This document shows positions 1 through 6,944 of a DNA stretch of 11,455 bases, one piece after another (position 1 is the first letter of the stretch; the number at the start of each line of letters is the position of its first letter). The position numbers and the translations under genes are program-made. Source of the stretch: an uncultured Pirellulaceae bacterium (lineage in GTDB: Bacteria > Planctomycetota > Planctomycetia > Pirellulales > Pirellulaceae); assembly GCA_947258905.1 (NCBI GenBank), contig CAMYKF010000558.1, positions 1 through 11,455 on the forward strand, read 5' to 3'. The notes under the pieces were generated by a model. That model ran no database searches. It worked only from the letters and a program-made list of their open reading frames with translations, and was not told the origin of the DNA.

Positions 1-323
1 CCGATGCTGGCCGCCACGGTCTGCGAAAACATGCTGGCCCCGCCGGCAATCCGCGCCGTTAACTGCAGGTCACTGTCTGACAGGGCTCGCATTTGCCGCA
101 ACAATTCGGGAATGGCTGTATCGACGAATTTGCCTGGCTGGTCTGTCCGCCCGCGGGATTCAGGCAGCACAATGTGCGCCAGACCCCCGATCTGTTGTGA
201 CGAATCGTAAAGGGCCAGGCCGAGGCAAGAGCCCAGCAAGGTGCGTAACAACTCGCCGTCGCGGGCGACCGATATTTCACCCATGCGAATGGCCGGGTTG
301 GCGATAGGTTGAGCCTGGTTCAC
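1..323 (-). CDS. cheD: Chemoreceptor glutamine deamidase CheD (3' end truncated by window edge)
   Basis: About 107 residues are visible, starting at a GTG at 323-321. CheD deamidates specific glutamines on methyl-accepting chemotaxis proteins and also forms a regulatory complex with CheC. The sequence shows the family hallmark LLGSCLGLALYD with the predicted catalytic Cys33, then GGLAHIVLPE with His50, 17 residues after the Cys as in characterised CheD enzymes. A Thr (Thr28) lies just ahead of the Cys. Further on come KFVDTAIPELL and RIAGGASMF, both typical of the family. I chose the GTG start because it follows the cheC stop by 3 bases and has AGGGA about a dozen bases upstream. Met14 is a later alternative start. 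The distal third of the protein lies beyond the left edge. Identity is secure, and cotranscription with cheC is inferred from spacing. Confidence 0.93.
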   Translation of the reverse strand, partial: MNQAQPIANPAIRMGEISVARDGELLRTLLGSCLGLALYDSSQQIGGLAHIVLPESRGRTDQPGKFVDTAIPELLRQMRALSDSDLQLTARIAGGASMFSQTVAASI

Positions 324-326
324 CGT

Positions 327-995
327 TTAGCTTTCCCTGCCTGGGGTACTGGATTCGGACAACCACAATGGCAAACGCGACATGGACGGCGCGTCGGGCA
401 CAAACAATAGCGTCCAGTTAAGGGACTCGCCGTCGATCTCGAATCGCGTTCTGGCCATGACGATGTGGTCGCTGACCATGGCTTGATCCATTAACACAAA
501 CTGCAACAGACTCTCGGCGAATTCCCGACAAAATCGCGGAGGCGTTGGCAACAATCCGCCGGCGTTGGCGGGTGCCGCAAGATGATTCCAGAGGGAATTG
601 AGATAGCTGCAGAAGAGGATGTTGGCGGTTTCCAGCGCTGCCGACCTGGCCATCTCGGTCCATGCGGTATGCGTGCCAGGTGGCTGGTCCAGCAACAGGT
701 CGGCCAGAGCAAGGCCGCTGGAATCATCGAACACCAGAATCAGATGTCCGGTGAGTGCTCCGCTCATATGGACGGCACAACAGCAGACCGGATCGTCATC
801 GGAATCGGCGCCGACGCTGAGGACCCCCGTTGCTTCCTGCAATGAAAGTTGCTCCAGCGAGTCGATCTCGATGACCGATGGTTTGCCCAGCCAGTCGGCA
901 AGAGCCCGGGAAGCGAGGGCCGAACCGTCGTGCAAGGCCCCTCGCAGCGCCTGCAGTTTCCCGGCATCCAGTTGCTGCTGATTTGATGGCGTCAA
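327..995 (-). CDS. cheC: CheC-family CheY-P phosphatase with one degenerate active site
   Basis: This is a 222-residue protein. CheC-family proteins dephosphorylate phospho-CheY and bind CheD; each half carries an S/D-xxx-E-xx-N helix followed about 22 residues later by Pro. In the C-terminal half the motif is present as Ser118-xxx-Glu122-xx-Asn125 within ALETANILFCSYLNSL, with Pro150 slightly further than usual. In the N-terminal half the corresponding helix (about residues 15-33, LRGALHDGSALASRAL) keeps the hydrophobic and small-residue pattern, but Gly19 and His22 seem to replace the Glu and Asn. Only one phosphatase site is therefore expected. The start is TTG at 995-993 and overlaps the cheA stop (TTGA). 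A GGAG lies about 10 bases upstream. The immediately following cheD supports the CheC assignment over CheX. The sequence is divergent, so exact subfamily is less certain than the fold. Confidence 0.8.
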   Translation of the reverse strand: MTPSNQQQLDAGKLQALRGALHDGSALASRALADWLGKPSVIEIDSLEQLSLQEATGVLSVGADSDDDPVCCCAVHMSGALTGHLILVFDDSSGLALADLLLDQPPGTHTAWTEMARSAALETANILFCSYLNSLWNHLAAPANAGGLLPTPPRFCREFAESLLQFVLMDQAMVSDHIVMARTRFEIDGESLNWTLLFVPDAPSMSRLPLWLSESSTPGRES

Positions 996-3439
996 TGTGC
1001 CGTTTCTCCCGGGTGGTTTGCCGGATTGCGGTTGGCCATGGCCACAAAGCCCCCCACGTCCAGCATTAACGCAACGTCGCCGTCACCCAGAATACTCGCG
1101 CCCGCAAGCCCGCGGACCGGCCTGAAGTTTTCCGACAGCGACTTGATCACAATATCCTGACTTCCCAGGAATTCATCAACCGCCAGGCCGATCGTCTTGC
1201 CCGCCGACTGCAGGATCACAACATCCAACTTTTTCCGTGAACCGGCTCCAGATTGCGATTCGCCGTTTGTTTCAACCCCGTGATTCCAGTGCAACAAGTC
1301 GTTTACACTGAACAGGGGCAAATACTCACCACGAACGCTGAACGTCCGTTTACCCATTACATTGACGATTTCCTGCGCCGGAACCGAGACGATTTCACGA
1401 ATATCGTCAATCGGAATCGAGAAGACCACGTCGTTCAGGCGGACCAGCAAGCAATTGATAATGGCAAGAGTCAGCGGCAGACGAATTGTAAAACGGGTGC
1501 CTTGCCCCGGATTCGATTGCACGTCGATGGTGCCGCTGAGCTGGTTGATGCGTGTGCGAACCACGTCCATGCCGACACCGCGACCGGAAACGTCGGTCAC
1601 TTCGCGGGCGGTGCTGAATCCCGGATGCCAGATGTATTCCAGCGCCTCGCTCGCGCTCAGCTCAGCCGCGGATTCGAGTATGCCGCGGTCGACCAGTCGG
1701 GCTTTGATGTTTTCAATGTCGATCCCGCCGCCATCGTCCTCGATTTCGATATGTACACTGTTCCCTCGATGACTGGCACGCAGCGTTATCGTTCCCGTCT
1801 CAGGCTTGCCACGCTCGATGCGGGTTGATGTCGGCTCCAGCCCGTGATCGACGGCGTTGCGTACGAGGTGCACCAGCGGATCCCCCAGTTCATCGATCAT
1901 GCGTTTGTCCAGTTCGGTTTTTTCACCTTGAATTACCAACTGAACCTGTTTGCCACGCTCGAGCGACAAATCGCGTACGACTCGTTTGAACCGGTTAAAC
2001 AACGGGCTGACCGGGACCATGCGGGCATCGAGGACGCCTCTCTGCATTCCGCCGGAGACCCGTGACAACTGGTCAATCGCCTCGCCGATTTGGGCGAAGC
2101 ATTGTCGGCCGTTTTCCCACAGCCGTGATTGCTGGTCGACAAATTCCAGTCCTTGTCTCAGCCTGCCAATCTCTTGCGTCAGGTGCTGCTCGTCCAGGTT
2201 TCCGTTTTCCAGTTCGCTGATGGTGCGTCGCAGGTTTTCGCCCAGTTCGCGAACGTTGTTCAGCAAATTCGCCTTGTTCCAGGCCGGATCCAGCTGCCTG
2301 GATATCTGCTCGAAGCGGGCGCGGTTGACGACCAATTCCCCGGTGAGATTCATCAGATTGTCGAGTCGGTCGATATCGACCCGCATCGTTTCGGCGACTT
2401 TGGCCGCCGCCTTGTCGGCTGGCGGCTTGTCGGCGGTTACCGCTGGCGGATCAAGGTGCGTGGCCGTGATGGCTGGTGCCGGCTCTTCGGCCAACTCGGC
2501 AGTGGCCAGCTCGTGGTCTTGATCTGCTTCGACCCCTGCCGTTTGCGGTTCGGCGTCGGCCTCAATGTGTATGTCGCGATCCGGTTCGAGTGCTGAATCC
2601 ATGGCGACTGCCTGATCCGGCTCGACCACGCTCTCCGTTTTGCCATTTGCTTGAGCCGACGAGCCCCGAAAATCTACTGCTTCGACTCCGTCGACGTCCA
2701 CAGCGGATCGCAGGTGATCGGAATCGGCGTCGGTTTCCAACAGCACTTCAAACGATTCCAGATTGTCGAATTCAGCGGACTGTGCCAGATCAGGCCGTGT
2801 CTGCCGTACCGTTCCCAGAGCCGACAACCGGGAGACGATCAGACGCGCTTTGAGATCGATCAGTTGCAGTCCTTCACGAAACCGCACCACCAATCGCAAA
2901 CACTCGTCGAGTTCTTCCTCCAGTTCCGGTGTTGGACTGCCGGTCGGCGGCGGCACCAGTTTGTCACTGACCGTTGTTGTCGCCTCGTCCGGCATCGTTC
3001 CGGTCTTGTTGTCAGCGGTTTCGTGAGCCTGGGCCTCCAGCCGTTTCAGTTCATCGAGCAGTTCCCGGGGGCTGCCCAATTCCTCGGTGGCTCGCAACCG
3101 GCGGGTGCAGTCCCGCAGGAAATCGATGCACCGCAGCACCAGATTCATGGTGCGTTCATCCAGTTGTTCCCGTCCCGAACGGAAACTCTCGAAACGGGTT
3201 TCCAGGTGGTGCGTCAGCACGGTGATGTTTTCCAGACCCATGATGCCGGCCGAGCCCTTGATGGAATGGATCAGACGAAAGGCCTCATTCAAGTCCTCGC
3301 GATCGCTCGTATCCTGTTCCAGTTCGAGCATGGTTTCGACCAGGTCATCCAGTTGCTCTTCGGTTTCATCGAGAAACGTCTGCAGATATTCGGCAGCGTC
3401 ATCGGGCAGATGGCTCGGGTTGTTGGCGTCATGGCTCAT
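992..3439 (-). CDS. cheA: Chemotaxis histidine kinase CheA
   Basis: This 815-residue kinase autophosphorylates under receptor/CheW control and passes phosphate to CheY and CheB. The domains can be followed in order. P1 (Hpt, about 15-120) has the phospho-accepting His58 in LIHSIKGSAGIMGL. A P2-like response-regulator docking domain occupies about 172-258. A Pro/Ala/acidic linker spans about 260-348. P3 dimerisation covers about 350-465 (VDIDRLDNLMNLTGELVVNR). P4 ATPase covers about 470-655, with the N box HLVRNAVDHGLE (524-535), the G1 box EDDGGGID (567-574) and the G2 box SGRGVGMDVV (618-627). The P5 CheW-like domain runs about 657-800. All catalytic boxes look intact. The ATG at 3439 overlaps the cheR stop as ATGA, and AGGGG sits about 9 bases upstream, which indicates translational coupling. 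There is no fused receiver domain. Confidence 0.98.
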   Translation of the reverse strand: MSHDANNPSHLPDDAAEYLQTFLDETEEQLDDLVETMLELEQDTSDREDLNEAFRLIHSIKGSAGIMGLENITVLTHHLETRFESFRSGREQLDERTMNLVLRCIDFLRDCTRRLRATEELGSPRELLDELKRLEAQAHETADNKTGTMPDEATTTVSDKLVPPPTGSPTPELEEELDECLRLVVRFREGLQLIDLKARLIVSRLSALGTVRQTRPDLAQSAEFDNLESFEVLLETDADSDHLRSAVDVDGVEAVDFRGSSAQANGKTESVVEPDQAVAMDSALEPDRDIHIEADAEPQTAGVEADQDHELATAELAEEPAPAITATHLDPPAVTADKPPADKAAAKVAETMRVDIDRLDNLMNLTGELVVNRARFEQISRQLDPAWNKANLLNNVRELGENLRRTISELENGNLDEQHLTQEIGRLRQGLEFVDQQSRLWENGRQCFAQIGEAIDQLSRVSGGMQRGVLDARMVPVSPLFNRFKRVVRDLSLERGKQVQLVIQGEKTELDKRMIDELGDPLVHLVRNAVDHGLEPTSTRIERGKPETGTITLRASHRGNSVHIEIEDDGGGIDIENIKARLVDRGILESAAELSASEALEYIWHPGFSTAREVTDVSGRGVGMDVVRTRINQLSGTIDVQSNPGQGTRFTIRLPLTLAIINCLLVRLNDVVFSIPIDDIREIVSVPAQEIVNVMGKRTFSVRGEYLPLFSVNDLLHWNHGVETNGESQSGAGSRKKLDVVILQSAGKTIGLAVDEFLGSQDIVIKSLSENFRPVRGLAGASILGDGDVALMLDVGGFVAMANRNPANHPGETAH

Positions 3440-4311
3440 GGCTTACACCCCTGACATGTGTCGCCGGGATCAGGCAACTCGCTGGCGACCGGCTTGCGAT
3501 AAACCATTGGGGCAACTTTCTGAAACGAATCCAGCATGCCATAGACGCCTTCGGACGGGCCGGTTACGAGGTACCCACCCGGCAGCAGCGAACGGGTCAA
3601 TTGATCAATCACCGTTTGCCTGGATTGCGCATCGAAGTAGATCAGGACGTTGCACAGAAAAATACAGTCAAAGGGAGGTTGATTCAGCGGTTGCATCAGA
3701 TTGTGCAGTGCGAATTCGGCCATCTGCCGATATCTCGGCCGGATTTGCCACATGTCGTTGTCTACCGGGGCAAAGTAACGCCGTTTTTGCGCGTCCGTCA
3801 GTGACTCAATAACGCGAGCCGGATATTTGCCCTTACGCGCCGCGCAAATTTCCGTCTCGTTGATATCGGTCCCAAGGATCGAAATCGACCAGTCACGCAG
3901 CTGGAAGCGACAGGCATCGAGGCAAAACGCAATCGACCAGGCCTCCGCGCCGCTAGCGCAAGCGGCTGACCAGATGCGCAGGGATGGATCGCGCTGGCCG
4001 CTTCGCGCTGCGGCGCTCATCTCCGGCACCAACGAAGAGGTCAGCCACTGGAAGTGTGCCGGGGTGCGAAAAAAGAATGTCTCGTTGGTCGTGACGGCAT
4101 CCAGGAAGTACTGCAGTTCTTCACCAGCCTTTGATGACGTGAGCAGTCGAAAGTATTCGCGGAAACTGGCCACCTCGCACGCCTTGAGCCGACGTCGAAT
4201 GCGGTTGCTCAACAACGAGACCTTGCCATCGGCAATCCTGATACCGCTTTCCCGGTAAATGAAGCCGCGAAATTGTTCGAATTCGCGCGGGCTGAGTAGC
4301 TGGATTTGCAC
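3436..4311 (-). CDS. cheR: Chemoreceptor protein-glutamate O-methyltransferase CheR
   Basis: This 291-residue protein transfers a methyl group from S-adenosylmethionine to receptor glutamates during adaptation. The N-terminal helical CheR domain covers about 5-75, ending in the diagnostic TTNETFFFR (74-82). The methyltransferase domain follows. Its motif I reads IWSAACASGAEAWSIA (113-128), GTDINETEICAARKGKYP (147-164) is characteristic, and CNVLIYF (220-226) matches the late motif. Two positions depart from the usual consensus: AACASGAEAWS in place of AGCSTGEEPYS, and FLCNVLIYF in place of FCRNVLIYF. The start is GTG at 4311-4309, 9 bases after the receptor stop, with only a weak ribosome binding site. 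The 3' end overlaps cheA by 4 bases. There is no TPR extension, so it is the plain class of CheR, and the adjacent receptor is its obvious substrate. Confidence 0.95.
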   Translation of the reverse strand: MQIQLLSPREFEQFRGFIYRESGIRIADGKVSLLSNRIRRRLKACEVASFREYFRLLTSSKAGEELQYFLDAVTTNETFFFRTPAHFQWLTSSLVPEMSAAARSGQRDPSLRIWSAACASGAEAWSIAFCLDACRFQLRDWSISILGTDINETEICAARKGKYPARVIESLTDAQKRRYFAPVDNDMWQIRPRYRQMAEFALHNLMQPLNQPPFDCIFLCNVLIYFDAQSRQTVIDQLTRSLLPGGYLVTGPSEGVYGMLDSFQKVAPMVYRKPVASELPDPGDTCQGCKP

Positions 4312-4320
4312 GAGACTGGC

Positions 4321-6291
4321 CTAAACGTTGAACTTTCCTACGAGTTCCTGCAGGTTGTGGGCCTGGGCACCAAGCTGTTCGGCACTGGCCGCCAGTTCCT
4401 CGGCGCTTGCCGCATTGGCTTCCGTGGTATCGGAGACGACTCTGATGGCACTCTTGACGTCGTCGGCGCTGGTCGATTGGGCTTCGGTTTGCTCGGCGAT
4501 CTGTGCGATGCCCTGAGCCGTCTGCTGCACGGCGGCGACGATGCCCGACAAGGCGTCACCGACTTTTTCGGACATTTGGGCGCCTTCTGCAACTCTTCGC
4601 GAGGATTCCTTAATTAATTGCGTGATTTCCTTGGCCGCTTCACTGGATCGTTCGGCCAGTTTGCGGACTTCGTCGGCCACCACGGCAAAACCCAGACCAT
4701 GTTCGCCTGCCCGGGCTGCTTCGATCGCCGCATTCAGGGCCAGCAGATTCGTCTGGCTGGCGATTTCGCTGATCACCTGAATGATTTCGTCAATTTGTTC
4801 GCTGGATTTTTCAATCAGTCGAATGGCATTGATTGCCTCCTCAACGGATTGACTGCCGTCGCCGGCAATCTGAACGGTGTGTTCCGCCTGTTGTTTGCAG
4901 TCGCCCGAGTTCTGGCTGATCACCTGAATGGAACGAATCAACTCGCTGATGGAAGCAGTGATTTCCTCGACCGAGGCAGCCTGGGTTTGCGCCCCATCGC
5001 TGAGCAGCGCGCTGCTCTCGGCAATGGTTCGCGCGCCATCGGATTGCTGGGCCGAGGCCTCGATGACCTGTGCAATAATGTCGGCGAGATCCCGCATCCG
5101 CGCTTGTGCATGTGCCTCAGCCTCTTTTAGTGCCGTAATCTCCTTGGCAAATGATGCGATCGCAATTGCCTGACCCTCGTCGTCGGTTAGCAGCGACAGC
5201 GTGAGCAGCACGGAAATTTCGCGACCAGCCCGGGTCACGCGCAGGCCCTCCACGTCCCGTATCTCCTCGCCGGACTTGCAACGATTCAACAGTTGGTCCG
5301 CCTGGCCGTGGCGGTCCTCGGGCACAATCCTCTTGATCGGCTGGCCAATGAGTTCATCGCGTGACCAGCCGTACTCGCTTTCCACGGCCTTGTTCATGTC
5401 GAGTACGTTGCCCTTAATGTCTTCGAGAATGATGGGATCAGCGGCATCTTCAAAGACGCGTGAGAGACCGCGGATTTTTTTTCGGTTATTGACCTCGTCG
5501 GTCACCACCTTGGCAAACTTGATCACCTTGCAGGGTCGGCCATCGAGACCGAGGATCGGGTTATAGGAACCCTGAATCCAGACTTCACGACCACCTTTGC
5601 CAATCCGCTTGTATTCGGCCTCAATGAATTCGCCTTGTTTCAGCCGCTCCCAGAATTCGGCATATTCATCACTGTCGCGGAATTCGGGTTCGACAAATAT
5701 TTTGTGGTGTTGTCCCTCGACTTCTTCGAGCCGGTAGCCCATCGCATCCAGAAAAACATCATTGGCCCCGAGAATGGTGCCATCCATATCGAATTCGATG
5801 ACCGCCTGGGACTTGCGGATGGCGTCAATCTGGCTGGCAAAATCAGCATTGCGAAGTTTCCGTTGCGTCACATCGATGGCGTACTTGACCACCTTGTAAG
5901 GCTTGCCACTGGCGTCGAGGATCGGATTGTAGGATCCCTGGATCCAGACTTCGCGACTGTTTTTGCCGAATCTGCGATACTCGCCGGTAATGTATTCTCC
6001 ACGTTTCAGCCGTTCCCAGAATTCACGGTATTCGTCGCTGTCCCGGGTTTTCTCGTCCACAAAAATACTGTGGTGGCGACCTTGCACTTCCTCCAGTGAG
6101 TAGCCGAGCACATTCAGGAACTTGTCGTTGGCCGTGAGGATTTTGCCGTCCATGTCGAATTCAATCATCGACTGGGACTTGCGTAGCGCTTCAAGCTCCT
6201 GTCGCAGTGACTGGACGGTGTTACGCGATCCGCCTGCCGATCGGTTGCTGGAGGTTTTCTTGCCCATATTGTTTGTCTCGGTGTCTGGCAT
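4321..6291 (-). CDS. Soluble methyl-accepting chemotaxis protein with three PAS domains
   Basis: This is a 656-residue chemoreceptor without a signal peptide, transmembrane helix or evident HAMP domain, so it should act in the cytoplasm. PAS1 (about 37-143) and PAS2 (about 159-265) are near-duplicates of the type found in Aer/BdlA-like receptors, sharing IEFDMDG, FWERLK and REVWIQGSYNPIL. PAS3 (about 277-390) is more divergent. The MCP signalling hairpin follows (about 400-656), with the conserved tip IASQTNLLALNAAIEAARAG (510-529) and GFAVVADEVRKLAERSS (534-550). Matches to the methylation consensus occur at Glu442/Glu443 and Glu631/Glu632. Glu638/Gln639 fits partly and could also be a CheD target. 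There is no C-terminal CheR-tethering pentapeptide; the protein ends KFNV. The ligand is unknown, and a PAS cofactor such as FAD or heme is possible but not shown. I took the start at ATG 6291; Met9 is an alternative. Confidence 0.95.
   Translation of the reverse strand: MPDTETNNMGKKTSSNRSAGGSRNTVQSLRQELEALRKSQSMIEFDMDGKILTANDKFLNVLGYSLEEVQGRHHSIFVDEKTRDSDEYREFWERLKRGEYITGEYRRFGKNSREVWIQGSYNPILDASGKPYKVVKYAIDVTQRKLRNADFASQIDAIRKSQAVIEFDMDGTILGANDVFLDAMGYRLEEVEGQHHKIFVEPEFRDSDEYAEFWERLKQGEFIEAEYKRIGKGGREVWIQGSYNPILGLDGRPCKVIKFAKVVTDEVNNRKKIRGLSRVFEDAADPIILEDIKGNVLDMNKAVESEYGWSRDELIGQPIKRIVPEDRHGQADQLLNRCKSGEEIRDVEGLRVTRAGREISVLLTLSLLTDDEGQAIAIASFAKEITALKEAEAHAQARMRDLADIIAQVIEASAQQSDGARTIAESSALLSDGAQTQAASVEEITASISELIRSIQVISQNSGDCKQQAEHTVQIAGDGSQSVEEAINAIRLIEKSSEQIDEIIQVISEIASQTNLLALNAAIEAARAGEHGLGFAVVADEVRKLAERSSEAAKEITQLIKESSRRVAEGAQMSEKVGDALSGIVAAVQQTAQGIAQIAEQTEAQSTSADDVKSAIRVVSDTTEANAASAEELAASAEQLGAQAHNLQELVGKFNV
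5500..6183 (-). repeat. Intragenic tandem duplication of a PAS domain
   Basis: Two copies (6183-5866 and 5817-5500), offset by 122 codons inside the chemoreceptor gene, encode PAS domains that match at roughly 72 of 106 aligned residues by hand count. Identical blocks include IEFDMDG, RDSDEY, EFWERLK and REVWIQGSYNPIL. The DNA is also visibly similar in these blocks, which suggests a duplication within this gene lineage. Constraint on a shared sensory role could also explain the similarity. Confidence 0.85.
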
Positions 6292-6328
6292 GTTTCTGTA
6301 GCCTGTTTTTGCGTGCCCGAATGACCGG

Positions 6329-6928
6329 TCACATGGATTTCAGTCTTTCGGAGTTGAGCAGTAAATCGGCGTCCAGCAAGACGACAAGCTGATCGTCGAC
6401 CGTGGCGAATCCCGTGATGTAATCGGCACCGTCAGCCAGTACCGTCTCCGGCGGATCCTGAATATCGTCGTGGGGAATGCGTACAACCTGAGAAACTGCG
6501 TCAACCATGCACCCAATCGTGCGCTCGCCAACATTGACGACGACCGTGCGCGTCTCTGCGTCGCCTGGGCGCGAGTTCATACCCATCATTTCGCGGAGAT
6601 TGATGATTGGGATAATGGAACCGCGCAGGTTGCTGACGCCTTCGACAAAGGGCGGGACGTTGGGGACACGCGTCACTTTGCCCAAAATGACGATCTCCTG
6701 AATCTGGTCGATACGAAAGGCGTATTGCTGTCCCTCAAGGTAAAACCCGACAAACTGTATCACGATTTGTTTGTCGTTCGACACGTTGACTCGCGGGACC
6801 GTAATGGAAGCTGGTTCGACAGGGGCTGCGCCCCGAAAAGCGATTTGGGGATCGGAATCCAGTCTATTTGGACGCAAATGGCGACACAAGTTTTTCGGGA
6901 ATGTGACGGGCCGCGTTGCGAGACCCAT
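6329..6928 (-). CDS. cheW: Chemotaxis coupling protein CheW
   Basis: CheW links receptors to CheA in the signalling array. As annotated from the ATG at 6928 the protein has 199 residues. The CheW domain runs from about Gln54 to 195: QIVIQFVGFYLEGQQYAFRI, then VPPFVEGVSNLRGSIIPIIN (91-110), with the conserved receptor/CheA-contact Arg102 in NLRG, and IGCMVDAVSQVVRI (138-151). The first about 50 residues are Arg/Pro-rich and have no counterpart in typical 150-residue CheW proteins. The true start may therefore be the in-frame GTG at 6784-6782 (residue 49). Neither start has a convincing ribosome binding site. The ATG lies 16 bases after the ABC permease/protease stop, and the receptor gene follows after a 37-base gap. 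Identity is firm, while the N-terminus is not. Confidence 0.93.
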   Translation of the reverse strand: MGLATRPVTFPKNLCRHLRPNRLDSDPQIAFRGAAPVEPASITVPRVNVSNDKQIVIQFVGFYLEGQQYAFRIDQIQEIVILGKVTRVPNVPPFVEGVSNLRGSIIPIINLREMMGMNSRPGDAETRTVVVNVGERTIGCMVDAVSQVVRIPHDDIQDPPETVLADGADYITGFATVDDQLVVLLDADLLLNSERLKSM

Positions 6929-6944
6929 GCCGGCCAGAACGCCG

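Noticed and set aside
59..280. A minus-strand open frame of 73 codons in the cheD region
   Set aside because: It is in a different frame from CheD, whose family motifs are continuous through this stretch.
2651..3454. A 267-codon plus-strand open frame opposite cheA, with similar long ones at 1950-2522 and 1253-1828
   Set aside because: They lie wholly or almost wholly opposite cheA, whose domains account for the sequence. Their translations show no recognisable domain, and long antisense frames are expected in GC-rich genes.
3087..3812. A 241-codon plus-strand open frame opposite the cheA/cheR junction
   Set aside because: It spans two convincing minus-strand genes, and its translation is Arg/Ser-rich without any family features.
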